A DNA stretch of 64,000 nt from Candidatus Poribacteria bacterium (GCA_007571305.1 RKRR01000133.1:1-64000); one strand, 5' to 3'; counted from the first letter of the stretch, positions 35,961 to 45,214 are shown. Notes: a model not told the origin generated them from the letters alone. Made by a program: numbers and translations.

Positions 35961-36722
35961 TTACTCCGGTTCGACGGGAATAACATAAGTGCGCCGACCG
36001 ATTTCGGTGAAGCCGAGTTTCTCTGCCACGCGAAGCGAGGCGAAATTGTCCTCACCACAGCTCCAAGCTGGTACTTTACCTTTCGCCTGAATCTCTTGGG
36101 CGACAAGTGATGCTGCGGTGGTGGAGAATCCTTTTTCACGCCACGCCTCCAGTGTAGAGACACCGATGTCGGCATGCAGATCGGTCTCTGCATAAGTGTG
36201 CGCGATGGCAACAACGTTACCATCCACAATGGCTCCAGCGGCGATACCCTCTGTCAGCATTGCCTTGTGTGTCTTATAACCGTTGCCTTGAACTTCTGCA
36301 GGGGCTTTCGTCAGACGCTCAACATCCGCCAATGTCAGGAGACGAACTACCTCATTTGGATAGCAGTGGACAGGTTCTAAAAGAGCGTGACAGACATCAC
36401 CGTAATAACGGATGGATGTGCCGCTGTCGGCTTCAATAAGGGCACCGAGAGCGGCAGCGCAGGAGTTGTCAACGTTGATACAATCCCATCTGTCAGTCGC
36501 TTTCAACAGTTGCCAGAGTGCGTCGGCATCGGTGCCGACGCCACACGGTTCCTCTGGACAAAACGCATCGAACACGAGCGCGGCACTAATATCCTGCAGT
36601 GTGCCAGCAATATAGGCATCGCACATCCCATGTTTCAGACGGGATGCAGAAATCACCGTCATTGGCGTGTCGCCGAGGAGGTCAGCCAGTATGAGACATT
36701 CTTCGCGTGTAAGTTTCGTCAT
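35961..36722 (-). CDS. GNAT-family N-acetyltransferase
   Basis: A 253-aa protein whose C-terminal half is a GNAT fold: GNVVAIAHTYAETDLHADIG, the acetyl-CoA loop TLEAWREKGFSTTAASLVAQ, and WSCGEDNFASLRVAEKLGFT followed by a terminal strand. The N-terminal half (about residues 1-130) is an extra domain of unknown role, as in GCN5-related proteins of the larger two-part type. The substrate is unknown. It converges on the aminotransferase gene and diverges from the PhnP-like gene. Confidence 0.85.
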   Translation of the reverse strand: MTKLTREECLILADLLGDTPMTVISASRLKHGMCDAYIAGTLQDISAALVFDAFCPEEPCGVGTDADALWQLLKATDRWDCINVDNSCAAALGALIEADSGTSIRYYGDVCHALLEPVHCYPNEVVRLLTLADVERLTKAPAEVQGNGYKTHKAMLTEGIAAGAIVDGNVVAIAHTYAETDLHADIGVSTLEAWREKGFSTTAASLVAQEIQAKGKVPAWSCGEDNFASLRVAEKLGFTEIGRRTYVIPVEPE

Positions 36723-36805
36723 TTGATGGTTATCGGTTTTCAGTGAAGGTTCTCCAGTGTTTGGGCATTTTTATGGCCGAAACTGTTCGGTTGCCCATAG
36801 TCTTT

Positions 36806-36849
36806 TGCACAGCCTAACAGGCTATGCTACAAAGATAGCAACTTCGGGT
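36806..36849 (+). repeat. partial type A repeat (hairpin end only)
   Basis: GCACAGCCT-AAC-AGGCTATGC followed by a degraded right end (GCAACTTCGGGT). The core has the G-C variant otherwise seen in type B, which suggests exchange between the families or a shared origin. Confidence 0.5.
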
Positions 36850-36862
36850 AAAATAGTAAAAA

Positions 36863-37663
36863 ATGAAGATTACCATTTTAGGATCAGGCACCTCAACAGG
36901 CGTTCCTGAGTATAAATGTGATTGCGAAACCTGCGAAGATGCGCGGGATGTCAACTCGAAAAACTACCGAACCCGTTCATCGATACATATTGAGAAAGAT
37001 GGGAAACACCTCCAATTCGACCTCGGTCCTAATTTCATGGACCAGATCGTCCGAAACAGGATTGACAGGATAGATGCTGTTATCTTCACACATTCTCATG
37101 CCGACCATGTGAGTGGGACGAATGACATCGTGATGCCGTGTCGAAAACAGCAGATGGATATGCCTATCTATGGGCCCGAACAAACGATGAACATCTTACA
37201 ACGCAACTTTGATTATATGTTCACAAAGGAGACGTTCCAAGGTGGTGGTGTCGGTCATCTGCTGCCGACTGTGATTAAAGAGAAAGAGAAATTGGAGTTG
37301 CATGGATTCGATATTCTGTCGATTCCAGTAGAGCATGGGAACGTTTCGACGTATGGCTACCGAATCGACGATTTCGGGTATCTACCGGATGTGAAGAGAT
37401 TGCCGAAGGAATCCCAGGACCTATTAAATGGAATTGAGGTGCTGGTGATTGATGCGCTGAGTTTTAATCCGAGACATCCAACGCATCTTTCAGTTGGTGA
37501 GGCGTTGGAAATTAGTGCAGCTCTAAAACCGAGAGAGACCTATTTTACGCATATTATGCACCGGCTGGATCATCGGTATTTCCGAGACCAGTGTGAAGAG
37601 ATGGACATTGAACTCCCAGACGATGCCTATCTCGCCTACGATACACAGGTCATTCAGCTGTAA
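36863..37663 (+). CDS. PhnP-like metallo-beta-lactamase-fold hydrolase
   Basis: A 266-aa protein of the PhnP-type phosphodiesterase group. It begins MKITILGSGTSTGVPEYKC and has an extra structural zinc cluster (CDCETC), then the metal site THSHADHVSG and a later His in SIPVEHGN and THIMHRLDH. PhnP hydrolyses cyclic ribose phosphates in phosphonate breakdown, but no phn genes are nearby, so this may be a general cyclic phosphodiesterase. The region just before the ATG is a type A repeat fragment, and no clear ribosome site is seen. Confidence 0.87.
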   Translation: MKITILGSGTSTGVPEYKCDCETCEDARDVNSKNYRTRSSIHIEKDGKHLQFDLGPNFMDQIVRNRIDRIDAVIFTHSHADHVSGTNDIVMPCRKQQMDMPIYGPEQTMNILQRNFDYMFTKETFQGGGVGHLLPTVIKEKEKLELHGFDILSIPVEHGNVSTYGYRIDDFGYLPDVKRLPKESQDLLNGIEVLVIDALSFNPRHPTHLSVGEALEISAALKPRETYFTHIMHRLDHRYFRDQCEEMDIELPDDAYLAYDTQVIQL

Positions 37664-37686
37664 TAGCATCATCCAACAAGTTTCCC

Positions 37687-37806
37687 TTATAGGCTTGCGC
37701 TATCATCCTCTGTAGCATAGCCTGTTAGGCTGTGCCAGTCAGAACAGATAACTTCAGAGTTCACACGCCGCTATAAGTGTCCAAGTAATCACGGAATCTA
37801 CTATAA
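37687..37806 (+). repeat. type B repeat element with degraded left end
   Basis: The right end CGGAATCTACTATAA and core GCATAGCCT-GTT-AGGCTGTGC are intact. The left end retains only TTATAG. It sits between the convergent PhnP-like and MacA-like genes. Confidence 0.65.
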
Positions 37807-37809
37807 AAA

Positions 37810-39696
37810 TTAGCGTCCGAACCCACCACCTTGTGGGGGTTTGCGTTGCTGGAGAATAACTCGGTCGCCTGCCTTGAGTCCGCTTTTGACGATCACCTGC
37901 GTTTCGTTTTGCATGCCGGTTTCAACCTCTGTGCGTTTCCCTTTGCTACTACCGTCATCGAGCATAACGGACTTCCCTTTCGACATTTCAATTGTAGCGC
38001 GTACACCGTCTGCCTTCTTCTTACCTTTCACCAACAGAGACAACGTTGTTGGACCGGGACGGATACCGCGTTGCGAACTATCAAGACTAATGGTGACATC
38101 GTTAGAACCAACGTTTGTTACTGTGCCTCTGAAGATTTTCTCACTGATAGTTTGAACTTCAATCGGCTGATTTGCCTTGTAGGGTTTGGTATCATCAACC
38201 TGAGCAGTGACAGTCGCCGAAGGCTCGTTCACGAGAGCGTCAATTGGTAGCAGCAGGACATCCTTTTCTTCGTAGGTAATGATATCAACATCTGCGCTCA
38301 TACCAGGACGAAGTTCCTTTGGTGATCCATTGACTTCTATCATTACCTCAAATGAGATGATGTTATCCTGTTCCGCCCCGCTGGGTGAAATTTCATAGAC
38401 TGTTCCGTCGTATGTGTTTGTTTGGTATGCATCCACCTTGATTTCTGCGCGCTGTTCGAGACTGAGACGCTCCATATCGACTTCGTTGATGAAAGTTTTA
38501 ACGACCATTTTGGATGGATCAACGATAGTCATAATGGGTGGGCTTTGCGAGAAAGCGGAGCGTCCAGAAGTCACGATTTCTCCCACTTCTAATTCAAGGA
38601 GCGTGACAATTCCAGCCATCGGTGCCCTGATTGTCGTCCAATCCAGTCGTTCTTCTTCATTTTTCAGGTTACTTTCCCTACGAAGTTGATTCGCTTCCGC
38701 GCTCACTTTGGATTGCTGTGTTAGCAACTTCTCATTGTCGAAAGTCGACATCAACTCATTGAAGCGAGTTTTGGAATTGTCGACGCGAAGTTGTGCCTCT
38801 TCCTCTGCTTTGTTCCGCATTTTTTTTAGGTTTTCAAGATTTCGTTCTTCGTTCGCTAATATTGCCTCACGTGTTACAATGGCAGTCTCGCGTGTGCTTA
38901 TCGTCCGTTCTTGGGATGTGATCGCTTGTCCCTGTGATTCCACCCGTTTCGTGGCATTTTCGTGTTGGACTTCCGCATTGGCGTGCTGCGCTTGCGCGTC
39001 TTCTAACGCCTTTTTGGAAACCAGTCCCTTTTCAAAGAGTTCCGTGTTCCGATCAAGTTCTGATTTTGCGTTATCTAGGGACACCTTTGCGGATCTGAGC
39101 GATGCTTCATGTTCAGACAGTGTAATTTTTGCCTGCTCGAGCGCGATATTGGCTTGATCCAGAGCGATTTTATCCTGGGCAAGTGAGTTCCGAGTGGTCT
39201 GGACGTTTGTTTCGGCTTGATTGACTTGCGTGATAGTTGTGGCCTGGGTGGTCTCAAGATTCGCTTGAACGATTCTCAAATCTGCTTCAGCCTGCGTAAG
39301 TTCACTATCAAGCCGCTCGTTTTTGAGTTCGATGTTTAATTCTGCCTGCTTGACTTGTGCTTTAGCAGCTGCGACATCGGCTTCCGCCTGCTTTTTTCCT
39401 TCTACATAGAGTTCGGGATCAAGTTCCAGCAATATTTGATCTTCTTCAACCGGCTCACCGTTTTTAACGTGGAGTTTCATGATTTCACCTTCCACGTTAG
39501 ACTTTATCTCCACGTCGATGAGCGGTTCGAGGTTGCCGGTTGCACTGATGCGCGTTTGGAAATCGCCACGTTCAACGACTTCAATTTTCTGGTCTTGCGT
39601 TGGATCTTGTCCGTTTCTGCCACGGCCCAGGACAACCCAACCGATTGCAACGACGAGAACCAAAACAACGGCAGCAGCAATAATTACTTTCTTCAA
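37810..39696 (-). CDS. periplasmic adaptor subunit (MacA/HlyD-type efflux)
   Basis: A 628-aa membrane-fusion protein. One N-terminal transmembrane anchor (VIIAAAVVLVLVVAIGWVVL) is followed by half of a lipoyl-type domain (ISATGNLEPLIDVEIKSNVE). A very long coiled-coil hairpin (about residues 95-350, many Glu/Gln/Ala heptads) leads to the second lipoyl half (WTTIRAPMAGIVTLLELEVG) and beta-barrel and proximal domains. The hairpin is longer than in typical MacA (about 370 aa in total), suggesting a partner with a long periplasmic channel. It links an inner-membrane MacB-type transporter to an outer-membrane channel. It lies downstream of two MacB-type permeases on the same strand. Confidence 0.88.
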   Translation of the reverse strand: MKKVIIAAAVVLVLVVAIGWVVLGRGRNGQDPTQDQKIEVVERGDFQTRISATGNLEPLIDVEIKSNVEGEIMKLHVKNGEPVEEDQILLELDPELYVEGKKQAEADVAAAKAQVKQAELNIELKNERLDSELTQAEADLRIVQANLETTQATTITQVNQAETNVQTTRNSLAQDKIALDQANIALEQAKITLSEHEASLRSAKVSLDNAKSELDRNTELFEKGLVSKKALEDAQAQHANAEVQHENATKRVESQGQAITSQERTISTRETAIVTREAILANEERNLENLKKMRNKAEEEAQLRVDNSKTRFNELMSTFDNEKLLTQQSKVSAEANQLRRESNLKNEEERLDWTTIRAPMAGIVTLLELEVGEIVTSGRSAFSQSPPIMTIVDPSKMVVKTFINEVDMERLSLEQRAEIKVDAYQTNTYDGTVYEISPSGAEQDNIISFEVMIEVNGSPKELRPGMSADVDIITYEEKDVLLLPIDALVNEPSATVTAQVDDTKPYKANQPIEVQTISEKIFRGTVTNVGSNDVTISLDSSQRGIRPGPTTLSLLVKGKKKADGVRATIEMSKGKSVMLDDGSSKGKRTEVETGMQNETQVIVKSGLKAGDRVILQQRKPPQGGGFGR

Positions 39697-39718
39697 GGGT
39701 AATCCCTCCTAATAGTAG

Positions 39719-39811
39719 CGATCAGCGGTCAGTCGCCAGTCATCAGTTAAAAGAGGAATTTGGTAATCCTAAGACCTCTTGTGACTGACAACTGATAGCC
39801 GATAACTATTT
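39719..39811. repeat. type C repeat between permease and adaptor genes
   Basis: CATCAGTTAAAAGAGG and CCTCTTGTGACTGACAACTG can pair as a long imperfect hairpin. The same pattern occurs at 52525-52589 and, more diverged, at 47138-47250 and 52154-52256. Confidence 0.5.
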
Positions 39812-39856
39812 CCTCTGAAACTGATAATAATATTTGATAACTATTTTGCCAATAAA

Positions 39857-41176
39857 CTAATCGGACCGAAGTGCTTCAACGGGTGTCAGTTTCGCTGCCT
39901 TATTGGCGGGGTAAAGCCCAAAGAAAACACCGATAGCTACAGAAACGATCAGTGCGATAACCATCGTTCCGAATGAGATCACTGAGGGCCAGTTACTTCC
40001 CTCCCAAACAAACCTGGAGATGAGAGCGGCTGTTCCTTGTCCCATGAACACTCCCGCAATTGCGCCGATAATTCCACCGGTGAGGGTCAGCACAGAGGCT
40101 TCAACGAGAAACTGTGCCAGAATATCGTTACGGGTTGCGCCGAGTGCTTTGCGGAGCCCGATTTCTTGCGTCCGGTCTGTCACAGAAACAAGCATGATGT
40201 TCATGACACCGATACCCGCCACCATCAGCGCGATACTAGCGATACCGCCCATCAGAGCTTTCATGACCAAACCGACTTTTCTGGCGGTTGCCAATTCCTC
40301 TGTAGCTGTCCAATAGTTATATTCTTCACCTGTGTTGTTATGTTGTCTTCCCAAGATTCTTTTGGCATCCGCGATAGCCAACGGAATTGTCTCCACGTCT
40401 ACAGCTTCTACGCGAAGGCGTTCAATGTCATCCCTGCCCTTAAAACGTTGTTGTAACGTTGTTATCGGTATAACGAAACGATCGTCCCAACCTGAGGTGT
40501 CCATTGCATCGCCTTTTTCTTCCATAACACCAATTACTTTTAGACGAACTTCATAAAGTCCGCTTCTACCTCGCCACCGGAATGACTGACGCGAGGCTTT
40601 AATCTCTTTTCCAACAGGATCTTCGTCGAGAAATACCTCTTCGGCAACCTTGGAACCGATAACAGCGACACTACTTGCTGCTTCTACCTCTTCAGGTGTA
40701 AAAAACCGACCCTCTGATGGGTACCAGTTGTGCGACCGGTCGTACCCAGCAGTTGAAGCAACAATACGCGATTCCTTCGTCCTCCCCTTGTAACTCACGC
40801 TCCAACCGGGCATATCATCTTCAGCGACGACATTAACGATCCCTCTGGCTCTCTCAAGAATCGCAAAGGCATCTTCGGTTTCCAAATTCTCGGCGCGGTT
40901 CCTTTGCCACCGACCTTTCCCACGGACAACCGAGCCAGCGGCACTGCTCAAAGTCCCTGATTGTTTGTCCCAGTCATCTTTATAGATTTCAATCATTTTC
41001 GTGCCGCCTGTTCGCTCAATCTCTCGCAAGACCATAGCACTCGATCCGTCGCCGACGGACACCATACTGACAACAGAACCCACACCAACGATAATTCCTA
41101 AAATCGTCAGTGCTGATCGAAGTGGGTTTCGCCGCAAATTCGAGATGCCGAGTATAATACATTCCATTAAATTCAT
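39857..41176 (-). CDS. MacB-type ABC transporter permease, paralog 1
   Basis: A 439-aa protein with the MacB layout: one N-terminal membrane helix (SALTILGIIVGVGSVVSMVS), a large periplasmic core domain (about residues 45-310), then three C-terminal helices forming the FtsX domain (MVAGIGVMNIMLVSVTDRTQ, EIGLRKALGATRNDIL, VIALIVSVAIGVFFGLYPAN). The cytoplasmic ATPase normally fused or adjacent in MacB is absent. ATG 41176 has GGAGG seven bases upstream, and the gene starts 11 bases after paralog 2, so they are co-transcribed with the adaptor. Confidence 0.88.
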   Translation of the reverse strand: MNLMECIILGISNLRRNPLRSALTILGIIVGVGSVVSMVSVGDGSSAMVLREIERTGGTKMIEIYKDDWDKQSGTLSSAAGSVVRGKGRWQRNRAENLETEDAFAILERARGIVNVVAEDDMPGWSVSYKGRTKESRIVASTAGYDRSHNWYPSEGRFFTPEEVEAASSVAVIGSKVAEEVFLDEDPVGKEIKASRQSFRWRGRSGLYEVRLKVIGVMEEKGDAMDTSGWDDRFVIPITTLQQRFKGRDDIERLRVEAVDVETIPLAIADAKRILGRQHNNTGEEYNYWTATEELATARKVGLVMKALMGGIASIALMVAGIGVMNIMLVSVTDRTQEIGLRKALGATRNDILAQFLVEASVLTLTGGIIGAIAGVFMGQGTAALISRFVWEGSNWPSVISFGTMVIALIVSVAIGVFFGLYPANKAAKLTPVEALRSD

Positions 41177-41187
41177 GAAAATTCCTC

Positions 41188-42492
41188 CTAATCAGCTCTG
41201 AGTGCCTCAATGGGTGAGAGCGCGGAAGCTTTTATTGCGGGGTATAGCCCAAAGGAGATACCGATTATCGCGGAAAATGATACCGAAATCAATATCCATT
41301 GGGTGGAGATGACGGAGGGCCATTCGGGAACGATTTTGACGATATTGACAGCGAGCATTGCCATCCCTTCGCCGGCAAACAATCCCAGTAGAACCCCCAA
41401 GACACCGCCTACACTACACATCGCAATTGCTTCTATTAAAAACTGCACCAGAATATCCATACGTTTCGCACCGATCGCTTTTCGTAGACCGATCTCGCGG
41501 GTGCGTTCCGTGACAGCAACGAGCATCATGTTCATAATCCCAATGCCGCCCACAAGGAGCGAAAATCCTGCAATACTCCCTAATGCGATTTTTATGACTT
41601 TGCTGATTTTGTCCAATTGCGCCATGCCTTCCCGCATATCCCAGATCGAGAAGAAATCGTCTTGACCGTTATGCGTTTTTCGGAGGACAGTTTTCACCTC
41701 TTCAATCGCTTGCGGGATCTCTTCAACGGTATTCGCGTGAACTGAGAGCATCACAATTCTATCGTTACCGGTGAAACGTTCCTGTGTTGTGGTAAGCGGG
41801 AGGAATACCATGTCGTCCAAATTCCAGCCAAACCGGAGGCTGCGTCCTCTGGTTTCCATCGTGCCGACAACAGTGAAACGCTCGGTTATCCGTTTTTGGT
41901 CTTTCCTGCCATACCGATCGAAACGTCCGCCGGGACCTTTGCCAATTTTAATTTCTTTTCCTATAGGAGATTTATTTCCGAATAAGGCGGTGGTCACTTC
42001 AGAACCAAGCACACAAACTTTCGATTCATTATCAATATCTTCGTTTGAAATGAAACGGCCCTGCTGGATATCCCAATCCATTGCTTCCGAAAACGATGCA
42101 TTTACGCCATTATAACCTGTCCGGTGTTCTGCCCCGCCGGCGGCTTGGACAAGCACACCTCGCCATTCTGGAATTCGTGGCACGACTAACTTTACAGATG
42201 GGCATTCTGCCTCAATCGCCAGGACATCCTCGTACTCGAAATACTCGTTGCTCCGATTTGGCACCCAACGGTTTTTCACCCGCTTGTGGCTGCTTCGGTA
42301 CATCGTGAACTGGTTCACGCCGCCGAGTTTCTGTGCGTCTTGCAAAACAATCATCTTTGCTCCATCGCCGATGGCTATCATTGCTAAGACCGAGGCAACC
42401 CCGATAATAATGCCAAGCATCGTCAACAAAGAGCGCATTTTGTTGCTACGAATCGCAGAAATGCCAACAGATACCCCTTCAACTATACGCAT
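41188..42492 (-). CDS. MacB-type ABC transporter permease, paralog 2
   Basis: 434 aa, with the same layout as paralog 1. It is much closer to paralog 3 (43365-44666): both share GISAIRSNKMRS, EYEDVLAIEAECPSV, KIALGSIAGFSLLVGGIGIM and MNMMLVAVTERTREIGLRKA. This points to a tandem duplication. No ATPase domain is present. Immediately upstream lies a type A repeat instead of a clear promoter. Confidence 0.88.
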   Translation of the reverse strand: MRIVEGVSVGISAIRSNKMRSLLTMLGIIIGVASVLAMIAIGDGAKMIVLQDAQKLGGVNQFTMYRSSHKRVKNRWVPNRSNEYFEYEDVLAIEAECPSVKLVVPRIPEWRGVLVQAAGGAEHRTGYNGVNASFSEAMDWDIQQGRFISNEDIDNESKVCVLGSEVTTALFGNKSPIGKEIKIGKGPGGRFDRYGRKDQKRITERFTVVGTMETRGRSLRFGWNLDDMVFLPLTTTQERFTGNDRIVMLSVHANTVEEIPQAIEEVKTVLRKTHNGQDDFFSIWDMREGMAQLDKISKVIKIALGSIAGFSLLVGGIGIMNMMLVAVTERTREIGLRKAIGAKRMDILVQFLIEAIAMCSVGGVLGVLLGLFAGEGMAMLAVNIVKIVPEWPSVISTQWILISVSFSAIIGISFGLYPAIKASALSPIEALRAD

Positions 42493-42515
42493 TTCATGCC
42501 TCCCAACTTGTTATA

Positions 42516-42677
42516 AACCCAAGTTGCCATCTTTGTAGCATCACCTGTTAGGTTGTGCCTCTTCGGGCGCAGGAAACTCAAGGTCTCCCACGCTACGGAA
42601 TGCTGCGGATCCTGAGCGTTTTGAATAAAAAATAGCAGATGAACCTCTACAAAATTGTGTCCGTAGCAACTTGGATT
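42516..42677 (-). repeat. type A MITE-like repeat element, complete
   Basis: A 162-base copy from AACCCAAGTTGCC to GCAACTTGGATT, inverted relative to the copies at 10131 and 34392. The core is GCATCACCT-GTT-AGGTTGTGC, with one mismatch in the stem. Confidence 0.75.
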
Positions 42678-43017
42678 ATTATAAAGTATTTCTATTCTTA
42701 ATGTGTTAGACAAAAAAAGAGGAATAAAGTTCGGTTTTTTTGTAGCAATTTCTTGTTTTACAGAACGCCCTTAAATCGCGGTGCTTATAGTGTTTTCTTA
42801 TTCCATCTACTTCTTATTCCATCTACAAGGTTAGTTATTCTATCAGATTTAGACGCAATTAAGTGAAATAGGTTTATTGTTTGTTGCTTGCAAATTTTGG
42901 AGTTGTTGAATAGGGTTGCAGAAAATGACACCAGAATCAGGATCCACTCCTAAGGAGATAACGGCGTGCCATCTGCAACGGCACCGAAGCCGGAAACCTG
43001 GATAAGCGTAGGTTAGA
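42678..43017. other. intergenic sequence between permease paralogs
   Basis: No gene visible. Contains a perfect 16-base tandem duplication (TTCTTATTCCATCTAC at 42795-42810 and 42811-42826). The remainder is AT-rich and unremarkable. Confidence 0.4.
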
Positions 43018-43298
43018 TTATAGTAAAATTCGAAAATAGGTTCACACCTGTAGCATAGGCTGTTAGCCTGTGCCATCAAATAACTTCGTAGTTCACACGA
43101 CGATACGAGTGTATAAGTAAGTAATTAATGTGAGTTTGATTAAACCCGAACCTCCACGTCAATGGGAACAAGGCACTCTTCTACCCCCTTTATCCCCCCG
43201 CAAGCAGGCGGAAATCAAGGGAATAGGAAGAAAATGTTAGAATGAAAGTGGCTCAAGTTTTATTATCAAACTCAGGTTAATTACGGAATCTGGCATAA
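43018..43298 (+). repeat. type B repeat element split by a 150-base insertion
   Basis: The left end TTATAGTAAAATTCG and a core with swapped stem bases (GCATAGGCT-GTT-AGCCTGTGC) run to 43127. The right end (TTACGGAATCTGGCATAAA) resumes at about 43281. Joining the two parts restores the ordinary length of about 126 bases. Confidence 0.75.
43128..43277. mobile_element. 150-base insertion with its own inverted ends, nested in a type B repeat
   Basis: The ends are ATGTGAGTTTGAT (43128-43140) and ATCAAACTCAGGT (43265-43277), inverted copies with two mismatches. They are flanked by TAATTA on both sides (43122-43127 and 43278-43283), a direct target duplication. There is no coding capacity, so it would need a transposase from elsewhere. 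I know of no named element to match it. Confidence 0.65.
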
Positions 43299-43299
43299 A

Positions 43300-43330
43300 T
43301 AAAAGAAAAGGCCCGCCCGAAGGGCGCGCC
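43300..43330 (-). terminator. intrinsic terminator after permease paralog 3
   Basis: On the minus strand GGCGCGCCC-TTC-GGGCGGGCC followed by TTTTCTTTTA: a GC-rich 9-bp stem (one mismatch) with a T-rich tail, 35 bases after the stop codon. It should separate paralog 3 from paralogs 1 and 2. Confidence 0.85.
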
Positions 43331-43364
43331 TACAGAAATAGATAGTGGTGAGATAGTCTCACCT

Positions 43365-44666
43365 TTAATCTTTACGTAGTGCTATGACCGGTGGAACACT
43401 TGAGGCTTTGAGGGCAGGATACATACCGAAAAATATACCAATTGCCGCGGAGAAGGATACCGAAATTATGACCCATTGCATAGATACAACCGAGGGCCAT
43501 TCAGGAACAATTTTAGCAATTTTAACAGCGACCATTGCCATCCCTTCGCCAGCAAAGATGCCCAAACCGATACCGATTGCACCGGCTACTCCACACATTA
43601 TAACCGCTTCTATGAGAAACTGCGTTAAGATATCTAAGGATTTGGCACCGAGTGCCTTTCGGAGCCCAATTTCACGGGTTCGCTCCGTAACAGCGACTAA
43701 CATCATATTCATAATACCGATACCGCCAACGAGGAGCGAGAAACCAGCGATGCTACCCAGAGCGATTTTAATCATCTTACTGATTTTCTGTAGTTGTGCC
43801 ATGCCCGCACGCATCTCCCGAATTCTAACGAATTCGTCTTGATTTTTGTGCCGTTTTCTGATGACTGTTCTTACCTCTTCTATCGCTTTCGGAATAGCAT
43901 CAACACTGTTCGCGAAAACCATAATATTCTGAACCTGATCGTCACCAGTCAAACGCTCTTGTACGGTTGATACCGGCAGAAAGGCGAGGTTATCGTAACT
44001 CCACCCAAATTGGAAACTTGTACCTCTCGGCACGAGTGTGCCAACCACGAGGAACCGTTCTGTCAATCGATCCTGCCGTCTTCTGCCAGACGGATCATAA
44101 TATCGGACATCTCTTGCGATTTTGAGCTCTTGTCCTAAAGGTGAATTGCTACCAAATAATTCGATGGCAAGTTCGTCTCCGAGGACACAGATTTTTGCTG
44201 CGTTTTGGACATCTTCGTCTGTAATGAAGCGTCCCTCTTTTACGTCCCAATCCATTGCGATTGTATAGTTCGCGTCTACGCCGTTATAGCCGGCGCGGGC
44301 TTGGGTGCCACCGGGCCCCTGAAACAGAACACCTCGCCAATCCGCTATTCTCGGTGTGACAGTCCTCACCGATGGACACTCTGCTTCAATCGCCAACACA
44401 TCTTCATATTCCATATATTCGTTGCTACGGATGCGGACCCATCTGTTATTTTCCCGTTTGTAGGAGGTCTGATAGAGTGTGATTCGGGTTGCCCCCCCCA
44501 TTTTCTGGGCATCCTGTATCACAATTTGTTTCGCACCATCACCGATAGCTATCATTGCCAGCACTGCCGCGATACCAATAATAATGCCGAGCATTGTCAG
44601 CGATGAGCGCATTTTATTTGAGCGAATTGCTGAGATTCCAATGGATATCCCTTCAATGAAACGCAT
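43365..44666 (-). CDS. MacB-type ABC transporter permease, paralog 3
   Basis: 433 aa, with an N-terminal helix (SSLTMLGIIIGIAAVLAMIA), periplasmic core domain and three C-terminal FtsX helices. It is the close relative of paralog 2. The start is ATG 44666 (AGGAGGAAAC directly upstream), not the in-frame ATG 21 codons earlier. It has its own terminator and is divergent from the tRNA cluster, so it forms a separate unit from the other permeases. No ATPase partner is encoded in the window. Confidence 0.88.
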   Translation of the reverse strand: MRFIEGISIGISAIRSNKMRSSLTMLGIIIGIAAVLAMIAIGDGAKQIVIQDAQKMGGATRITLYQTSYKRENNRWVRIRSNEYMEYEDVLAIEAECPSVRTVTPRIADWRGVLFQGPGGTQARAGYNGVDANYTIAMDWDVKEGRFITDEDVQNAAKICVLGDELAIELFGSNSPLGQELKIARDVRYYDPSGRRRQDRLTERFLVVGTLVPRGTSFQFGWSYDNLAFLPVSTVQERLTGDDQVQNIMVFANSVDAIPKAIEEVRTVIRKRHKNQDEFVRIREMRAGMAQLQKISKMIKIALGSIAGFSLLVGGIGIMNMMLVAVTERTREIGLRKALGAKSLDILTQFLIEAVIMCGVAGAIGIGLGIFAGEGMAMVAVKIAKIVPEWPSVVSMQWVIISVSFSAAIGIFFGMYPALKASSVPPVIALRKD

Positions 44667-44869
44667 GTTTCCTCCTGATACTTTTTGTTTTTGTTGTGAG
44701 AAAAAGTGTTTATTGGAAGTGTTTGACATAATTATCGTAAATAGGTTTATACAAGTTTCATAAAAAAAATATTATGAAGCGGTTATTTTGGGTGATACAA
44801 CGATTTCGTTCTTAGAAACTGGGTTAAGTTTCGGATTGGCAAACGGAAGTGCTACAAATTTATTATAAT

Positions 44870-44898
44870 TTGACAAACGCGAGGGAATAGTGTATAAT
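44870..44898 (+). promoter_or_regulatory. perfect-consensus promoter for the tRNA cluster
   Basis: TTGACA (44870-44875), exactly 17 bases, TATAAT (44893-44898), with AT-rich sequence upstream. The expected start is near 44905, about 100 bases before tRNA-Pro. Confidence 0.85.
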
Positions 44899-44957
44899 TT
44901 AAATAACATTGAGAAGAAATATTGGTGTGATTGCAAGCGTATATTGCACCCGTAGTT

Positions 44958-44981
44958 GCTAACAACGTTTTTGTTGTTGGC
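44958..44981 (+). other. hairpin in the leader of the tRNA transcript
   Basis: GCTAACAAC and GTTGTTGGC (one G-T pair) enclose a T-rich loop. It lies between the promoter and the first tRNA and could be a processing signal. Confidence 0.35.
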
Positions 44982-45003
44982 AAGTTTGTATTATAGGGAA
45001 TTT

Positions 45004-45079
<76 letters not shown>

Positions 45080-45107
45080 TCAGAAACGAATAAAATTCGT
45101 AGCACGA

Positions 45108-45181
<74 letters not shown>

Positions 45182-45214
45182 CTTTTCGGATTGCTCGATG
45201 AAGAATCGAAGCAT

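Noticed and set aside
42516..43298. CRISPR array, because of several repeated hairpin sequences close together
   Set aside because: The repeated units belong to two different long elements, are not regularly spaced and have no spacers; no cas genes are nearby.
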